The notes under the pieces: model-generated
What the model was told of the DNA's origin: nothing
Databases searched by the model: none
The model's input: the letters and a program-made list of their open reading frames with translations, nothing else
Translations under genes and position numbers: made by a program
Part shown: one piece after another, positions 31,164 through 34,654 of the stretch
How positions within the stretch are numbered: position 1 is the stretch's first letter
Layout of the letters: each line of letters starts with the position of its first letter
IMG/VR virus record: IMGVR_UViG_3300036715_003756
Location: 1 to 34,654 of that record
DNA length: 34,654 bases
Source of the DNA: a virus
Reading direction: 5' to 3' (one strand)

Positions 31164-31375
31164 CGCACTCGCCGGGCCTCAAACGCCCGGCGCAGGAGGT
31201 AGCTTCGCACAAGCGACACACCCGTAAAGATTAATCCGATCATCAGGTTCTGCGACAAGGTCGCATGCAACCCAAACAGCGGAAACACCAAATACTGAGT
31301 GGCCACCGCCACGATATAGCCCACCAGCACGTTGGCCACCGACTCCACCAGAGACATCCAGCGTGACTGCATCAC
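31109..31375 (-). CDS. DUF7220-like small membrane protein
   Basis: This is an 88-residue protein, MQSRWMSLVESVANVLVGYI then VAVATQYLVFPLFG, with a second hydrophobic part QNLMIGLIFTGVSLVRSYLL followed by RRAFEARR. Two membrane helices and a basic end match the DUF7220 phage family (unknown function), in which the motif S..MSLVE...N...GY and SLVRSY.LRR is typical. It overlaps the methyltransferase stop/start by four bases (ATGA, 31372-31375), so it is the last gene of that transcript. Its last about 18 residues overlap the convergent gene on the + strand. Confidence 0.72.
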   Translation of the reverse strand: MMQSRWMSLVESVANVLVGYIVAVATQYLVFPLFGLHATLSQNLMIGLIFTGVSLVRSYLLRRAFEARRVRQAKSSSSMAACTTNPVK

Positions 31376-32667
31376 GATTGGCCCTGATCTTCCTGGCCAT
31401 CTTCGCCAGTGTCACCAATGACAACTCCGGCCAAATCATTGAAGCCAATGCCATCGCACTCGCGAGTGGCAAGTTTTCCGGTCCAGTCCTGCCAGCGCCG
31501 GACAATCACGTCGACATACTTCGGATCGAGTTCCATCAGGCGCGCCGTGCGTCCTGACTTTTCTGCGGCGACCAGGGTCGTGCCGGAGCCGCCAAAGGGG
31601 TCAAGCACGACGTCACCGGGTTTGCTGGAGTTGCGAATGGCGCGCTCCACCAGTTCGACTGGCTTCATGGTCGGGTGCAAATCATTCTTGTGGGGCTTTT
31701 TGATCTGCCAGACATCACTCTGGTCACGGTCGCCGCACCAGTGGTGCTTGCCACCCTCGGGCCAGCCGTACAGAATCGGTTCGTACTGGCGCTGGTAGTC
31801 TGAGCGACCCATGGTGAAGGTATTCTTCGCCCAGATGATGAAGGTCGACCACTTGCCACCGGCCTCGCGAAACGCCGCTTGCAGGACATCAAGTTCACTG
31901 GACGACATGGCCACGTACACCGCACCGGTGCAGTTGGCCATGATGGGTGTCAGTGCGGCCAACAGGAAGTCGTAAAAGCCGTCGCCCAGGTTGTCGTTGA
32001 GGATGGCCCGGTCTTTGCCACGCATCTTGTCCTTGGCGCTGTTGGCATAGTTGACGTTGTACGGCGGGTCGGTGACCGTCATGTCCACGTCCGTTCCTTG
32101 CAGCAACAGCTCGTAACTTTTGGCATCGGTGGCATCGCCACACAGCACACGGTGGTCACCGAGCAGCCAAACGTCGCCAGGGCGCGAGATAACTGCATCT
32201 TGCGACTCGAGTACCTCATCGTCGCCGGTTTGGCCTGTGTCGCCTTCGTCGCCCTCGAACAGGTCGGCCAGTGCGTCGACATCAAAGCCGGTGAGCGACA
32301 AGTCGAAGTCGTCATCGCGCAGGGCATCGAGTTCCACCCGCAGCATCGCATCGTCCCAGCCTGCGTTTTCAGCAATGCGGTTGTCCGCAATGATCAACGC
32401 GCGGCGCTGGGTGGGCGTCAGATGGTCAAGCACCACCACCGGTACGACTTCCAGACCGAGCTTTTGCGCCGCAGTCAATCTGCCGTGGCCCGCCACGATG
32501 ATGCCGTCACTGCCAGCCAAAATGGGGTTGGTAAAGCCAAACTCCACGATGGACGCAGCGATTTGCGCCACTTGTTCTTCCGAATGGGTGCGGGCATTTC
32601 TGGCGTAGGGCAGCAGTTTGCCGGTTGGCCACTGCTCGATTTTGTTGGCCAGCCAGGATGCGGTCAT
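31372..32667 (-). CDS. ParB-domain/DNA methyltransferase fusion, DPPY type (N6-adenine or N4-cytosine)
   Basis: This is a 431-residue protein. Residues about 15-95 form a ParB-like N-terminal domain (ARNARTHSEEQVAQIAASI, VAGHGRLTAAQKLG with GHGR at 60-63). A linker rich in Asp/Glu/Gly follows. The methyltransferase domain carries motif IV DPPY at 200-203 and the SAM-binding FGGSGTT at 358-364; motif IV before motif I is the beta-class order. LHPTMKPVELVERAIRNSSK is typical of phage enzymes. DPPY points to N6-adenine methylation, though N4-cytosine is possible. Such ParB-MTases are common in phages and modify DNA. There is no restriction enzyme nearby. The ATGA overlap links it to the upstream paralogue. 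Confidence 0.92.
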   Translation of the reverse strand: MTASWLANKIEQWPTGKLLPYARNARTHSEEQVAQIAASIVEFGFTNPILAGSDGIIVAGHGRLTAAQKLGLEVVPVVVLDHLTPTQRRALIIADNRIAENAGWDDAMLRVELDALRDDDFDLSLTGFDVDALADLFEGDEGDTGQTGDDEVLESQDAVISRPGDVWLLGDHRVLCGDATDAKSYELLLQGTDVDMTVTDPPYNVNYANSAKDKMRGKDRAILNDNLGDGFYDFLLAALTPIMANCTGAVYVAMSSSELDVLQAAFREAGGKWSTFIIWAKNTFTMGRSDYQRQYEPILYGWPEGGKHHWCGDRDQSDVWQIKKPHKNDLHPTMKPVELVERAIRNSSKPGDVVLDPFGGSGTTLVAAEKSGRTARLMELDPKYVDVIVRRWQDWTGKLATRECDGIGFNDLAGVVIGDTGEDGQEDQGQS

Positions 32668-34133
32668 GGATTTACCTCTGCGGATTCAATTGATGGGGTT
32701 GCTGGCGCGTGTCGCTCTGCGGCGACTGCCTTGAAGGTCTGGCCGGTCGCTGCGAGCGACACCGGCACATCGGGAAAGTTTTGCTGGAATCGAATGACGG
32801 CCACGTCCACGTACTGCGGCGCGATCTCCACCAGTCGGCACTGGCGACCACTGCGCTGTGCGGCCAGCATGGTTGTGCCGCTGCCGCAAAAGGGCTCGAA
32901 CACAATGTCACCGGCGTCTGAATACGCTTCCAGAACAAACTGGGGCAACGCCACTGGGAACACGGCCGGGTGGTCAATGTCCTGACCGATCTTGCCCTTG
33001 TGGCGCATGATGCGAATCACCGAGTCAGCGATTTTGGTGTCTTGTGTGAGCGTGCCGACATGGTTCCACGAGGTTTTGCTGCCATCTTTGTTGCGCATGC
33101 CACCGGCGCTGGTGCCGTCACCGCGCAGATGAGTGTCACGCCCAGCGTAGATGCAGGGCACGTTTTTGTTGGGTCTGCGCACCTCGGAGTCCTTGCGATT
33201 GAAATGAAACACGAACTCAAACGCTGGCGCAAAGCGACCGCTCCAGTCACCCGGTAGGCCCGGGCCCTGGTCCCAAACGTACCAGCCAAAGCGCCGCCAC
33301 CCCTGCTGGCGCATCCAGGACAGCCAGCCATCCCAGTACGGCATGACTTCCTGCTCGCGGTGGATCAGCCCCAGGTTGACCAGCACTTGACCGGTGGCAG
33401 CCATGGGCAGGTTCGCGAAGACCGAACGCATCAGCGCGTCCCAATCAACAATCGTGTCGGTGTAGTCGCGCTGGGTACCGTAGGGCGGCGAGGTGAAACA
33501 CATCGCAGCCCTTTCAGATTGCATCAGGGCGGCGACCACCGCTGAGTCACCGGCATCGCCACAGATCAGACGGTGCGCACCAAGCAGCCAGACATCACCG
33601 GTTCGGGATACCGGGTTGACCGGTGCGTCTGGTACCTCGTCACCAGCGTCTGGGGCATCGTCGGATTCGTCATCGCCTGCCGGGTTGTCGCCGGTCTCGC
33701 CATCAATGTGCTCGGACATCATGGCTTCGATCTCAGCATCCTCAAAGCCGGTCAGGGCCAGGTCGTAACCGGACTCACACAGCTCGGTCAGTTCAAGGGC
33801 CAGCATCTCTTCGTCCCACCCGGCATCAAGTGACAGGCGGTTGTCGGCGATCACGTAGGCGCGCTTCTGGGTGGGCGACAGGTGCCCCAGTTCAATGACC
33901 GGAACTTCTGTCAGCCCCAACTTGCGCGCAGCCGCCAGACGTCCGTGCCCGGCGATCACGCCGCTGACACCATCAACCAGCACCGGATTTGTCCAGCCAA
34001 ACTCGGCGATGCTGGCGGCAATCTTGGCCACCTGTTCTTCGCTGTGGGTGCGAGGGTTGCGGGCGAACGGGATCAGCGCGTCAACCTTGCGGTACTCGAC
34101 GTTGAGAGGATTCAAGGGTTTCGAGCTTTCCAA
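32664..34133 (-). CDS. ParB-domain/DNA methyltransferase fusion, SPPY type (probably N4-cytosine)
   Basis: This is a 489-residue protein and a diverged paralogue of the next gene. The ParB-like part (ARNPRTHSEEQVAKIAASI, IAGHGRLAAARKLGL with GHGR at 62-65) is followed by an acidic linker (about 145-172). The catalytic motif is TSPPYG (214-219), and the SAM-binding motif FCGSGTT is at 415-421. SPPY is typical of N4-cytosine methyltransferases, but the target base cannot be proved from sequence. HPAVFPVALPQFVLEAYSDA is a normal element of phage enzymes. The apparent start is TTG 34133; no ATG lies between it and an upstream in-frame stop, so the exact start is uncertain. Confidence 0.9.
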   Translation of the reverse strand: MESSKPLNPLNVEYRKVDALIPFARNPRTHSEEQVAKIAASIAEFGWTNPVLVDGVSGVIAGHGRLAAARKLGLTEVPVIELGHLSPTQKRAYVIADNRLSLDAGWDEEMLALELTELCESGYDLALTGFEDAEIEAMMSEHIDGETGDNPAGDDESDDAPDAGDEVPDAPVNPVSRTGDVWLLGAHRLICGDAGDSAVVAALMQSERAAMCFTSPPYGTQRDYTDTIVDWDALMRSVFANLPMAATGQVLVNLGLIHREQEVMPYWDGWLSWMRQQGWRRFGWYVWDQGPGLPGDWSGRFAPAFEFVFHFNRKDSEVRRPNKNVPCIYAGRDTHLRGDGTSAGGMRNKDGSKTSWNHVGTLTQDTKIADSVIRIMRHKGKIGQDIDHPAVFPVALPQFVLEAYSDAGDIVFEPFCGSGTTMLAAQRSGRQCRLVEIAPQYVDVAVIRFQQNFPDVPVSLAATGQTFKAVAAERHAPATPSIESAEVNP

Positions 34134-34139
34134 AAAAGT

Positions 34140-34177
34140 GCGGCCCGCACAGGTCTGTGAAACCTATGACGGGCCGC
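34140..34177. other. Hairpin GCGGCCCG/CGGGCCGC
   Basis: An eight-base GC stem (34140-34147 with 34170-34177) closes a 22-base loop. It lies just upstream of the methyltransferase start, so it could be part of the 5' untranslated RNA and affect translation. Confidence 0.45.
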
Positions 34178-34213
34178 GAGGTGCGCCATCTCAAGCGCTG
34201 GAGTTGAACGAAA

Positions 34214-34247
34214 GAACCCGCCGTCAGAAGTTGCTGAGGGCGGGTTC
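34214..34247. terminator. Terminator-like double-stem hairpin
   Basis: GAACCCGCC (34214-34222) pairs with GGCGGGTTC (34239-34247). An inner stem TCAG/CTGA closes a six-base loop. On the minus strand a partial T run (TTTCGTT) follows, so it may block transcription coming from the right. It lies upstream of the methyltransferase genes. Confidence 0.5.
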
Positions 34248-34324
34248 GGGAAAAGTCAGGATACGAAAACTTAGGTATCAGGTCGGCAAAGGGTGTGAAT
34301 TGAATTCCCCCCCTTGTGCGCCAA

Positions 34325-34372
34325 GGTGCAAACCTGCTGCTGGTGCAAACCCCTGCAAACTCTGGTTTGCAG
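34325..34372. repeat. Direct repeats GGTGCAAACC and a TGCAAAC hairpin
   Basis: GGTGCAAACC occurs at 34325-34334 and 34342-34351. A third TGCAAAC then forms a hairpin CTGCAAAC-TCTG-GTTTGCAG (34353-34372). Closely spaced repeats like these can be regulator binding sites or iterons. No replication gene is present to support an origin. Confidence 0.45.
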
Positions 34373-34529
34373 TCTGTCGGTGGGCGGGTCTTGCGCTGTT
34401 GCCCCCCGCATAGGATTTTCCGAAAGAAGGACCCCTTTTACCTGGGGCAGAGTGGCTATTTTCCAACTGATCGTCAGCGGTTTTCCCCATCCATAGCCGT
34501 AAATATACCGAAAAACAGGCTGGATGTTC

Positions 34530-34653
34530 GTAAGCGCTCCATGAACCCCAGACTTGTAACCTGAATCCAAAGACGCGATGCTTTGGCCATCTAAATTCAG
34601 ATGGAAAGGCAAGCATGAAGAAGACGAAGCAAGATTGGGCAGGCCACGTGGCG
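34530..34653 (+). mobile_element. Left end of an IS66-family-like insertion sequence, copy 2 (truncated by window end)
   Basis: This is the inverted copy of 1-124. It begins GTAAGCGCTCC at 34530, directly after the non-coding stretch (the eight bases before it, GGATGTTC, would be one half of a target duplication, since IS66 elements duplicate eight bases). The partner half would lie beyond the far end of the element, outside the window. A small hairpin CCATCT/AGATGG lies in the leader before tnpA. Confidence 0.75.
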
Positions 34654-34654
34654 G
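34615..34654 (+). CDS. tnpA: IS66-type accessory protein TnpA, N-terminal fragment (copy 2)
   Basis: ATG 34615 is preceded by GGAAAGG (34603-34609) and opens MKKTKQDWAGHVA before the window ends. It is identical to the fragment at the other end. It is transcribed outward, away from the phage genes. Confidence 0.5.
   Translation, partial: MKKTKQDWAGHVA

Larger units (their letters stand above)
34134..34529. other. Non-coding stretch upstream of the methyltransferases, with hairpins and short repeats
   Basis: I find no convincing gene in these 396 bases; short frames here are cut by the IS or lack family character. They contain hairpins at 34140-34177, 34214-34247 and 34353-34372, and a direct repeat GGTGCAAACC (34325-34334 and 34342-34351). 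The stretch should hold the promoter of the minus-strand methyltransferase genes. A TATATT element lies on the minus strand near 34505-34511, but no good -35 box is visible. The IS end follows directly at 34530. Confidence 0.6.

Noticed and set aside
34239-34260. tRNA fragment (GGGTTCGGG resembling a T-loop)
   Set aside because: It is explained by the hairpin at 34214-34247, and no acceptor or anticodon stem can be built around it.
34314-34372. A plasmid-type replication origin
   Set aside because: Short repeats are present, but there is no initiator gene, no AT-rich unwinding region and no DnaA box that I can support.
34271-34616. Two overlapping minus-strand frames that start in the IS repeat near 34612-34616
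   Set aside because: They are chimeras of IS leader sequence and non-coding sequence; the same starts appear at the other end with a different continuation, so the start belongs to the IS, not to a gene.
1-34654. Inverted terminal repeats of a linear phage or phage-plasmid genome
   Set aside because: The repeat carries an IS66-like end (GTAAGCG) and the outward start of a small transposase-associated ORF, and a lambda-type GpA terminase does not use inverted terminal repeats.

Overview
This window looks like most of a lambdoid siphophage genome, probably a prophage remnant in a GC-rich betaproteobacterium. A member of the Burkholderiales is my inference from base composition and from the kind of small accessory genes present; no ribosomal or core gene fixes the host. 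I see no integrase, repressor, excisionase or replication gene, so the prophage is either incomplete or continues beyond the window.

Both ends consist of the same 124-bp sequence in opposite orientation (1-124 and 34530-34653, perfect match). It begins GTAAGCG at its inner edge and carries the first codons of a small MKKTKQDW... protein pointing outward. I read it as the left end of an IS66-family insertion sequence present in two inverted copies, where the assembly stops. It is not a phage terminal repeat.

Layout. (1) 125-1917, + strand: an IS-truncated gene followed by two TIR-domain proteins, a candidate anti-phage defence operon placed tail-to-tail with the lysis genes. (2) 1948-28165, - strand: the late operon, transcribed right to left. 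It runs small terminase, large terminase (GpA type), two tail-fibre-like genes, gpW-like joiner, portal, S49 protease with a nested scaffold gene, decoration protein, major capsid protein E, head-tail connector, tail terminator, tail tube, frameshifted tail chaperone pair, a tail-associated protein, tape measure, tail-tip and adhesin proteins, two small membrane proteins and an endolysin. The head part follows the phage lambda order Nu1-A-W-B-C-Nu3-D-E-FII almost exactly. One + strand gene (pRiA4b ORF-3 family) is inserted at 18977-19630. (3) 28278-31163, + strand: seven small plasmid- or ICE-like genes in six transcription units. Each unit is preceded by a copy of the same leader (CTTGGCTT, nine variable bases, ACAGCG, then GTTACTA-like). 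(4) 31109-34133, - strand: a small membrane protein (DUF7220-like) and two tandem ParB-methyltransferase fusions joined by ATGA overlaps. (5) 34134-34529: a non-coding stretch with hairpins and short repeats.

How it fits together: the late genes build and package an HK97-fold, long-tailed particle and lyse the cell. The methyltransferases would mark the DNA, probably against host restriction. The TIR pair and the leader-linked small genes are accessory cargo. The strongest candidates for undescribed biology are the six-copy leader system and the truncated-gene/TIR/TIR locus.
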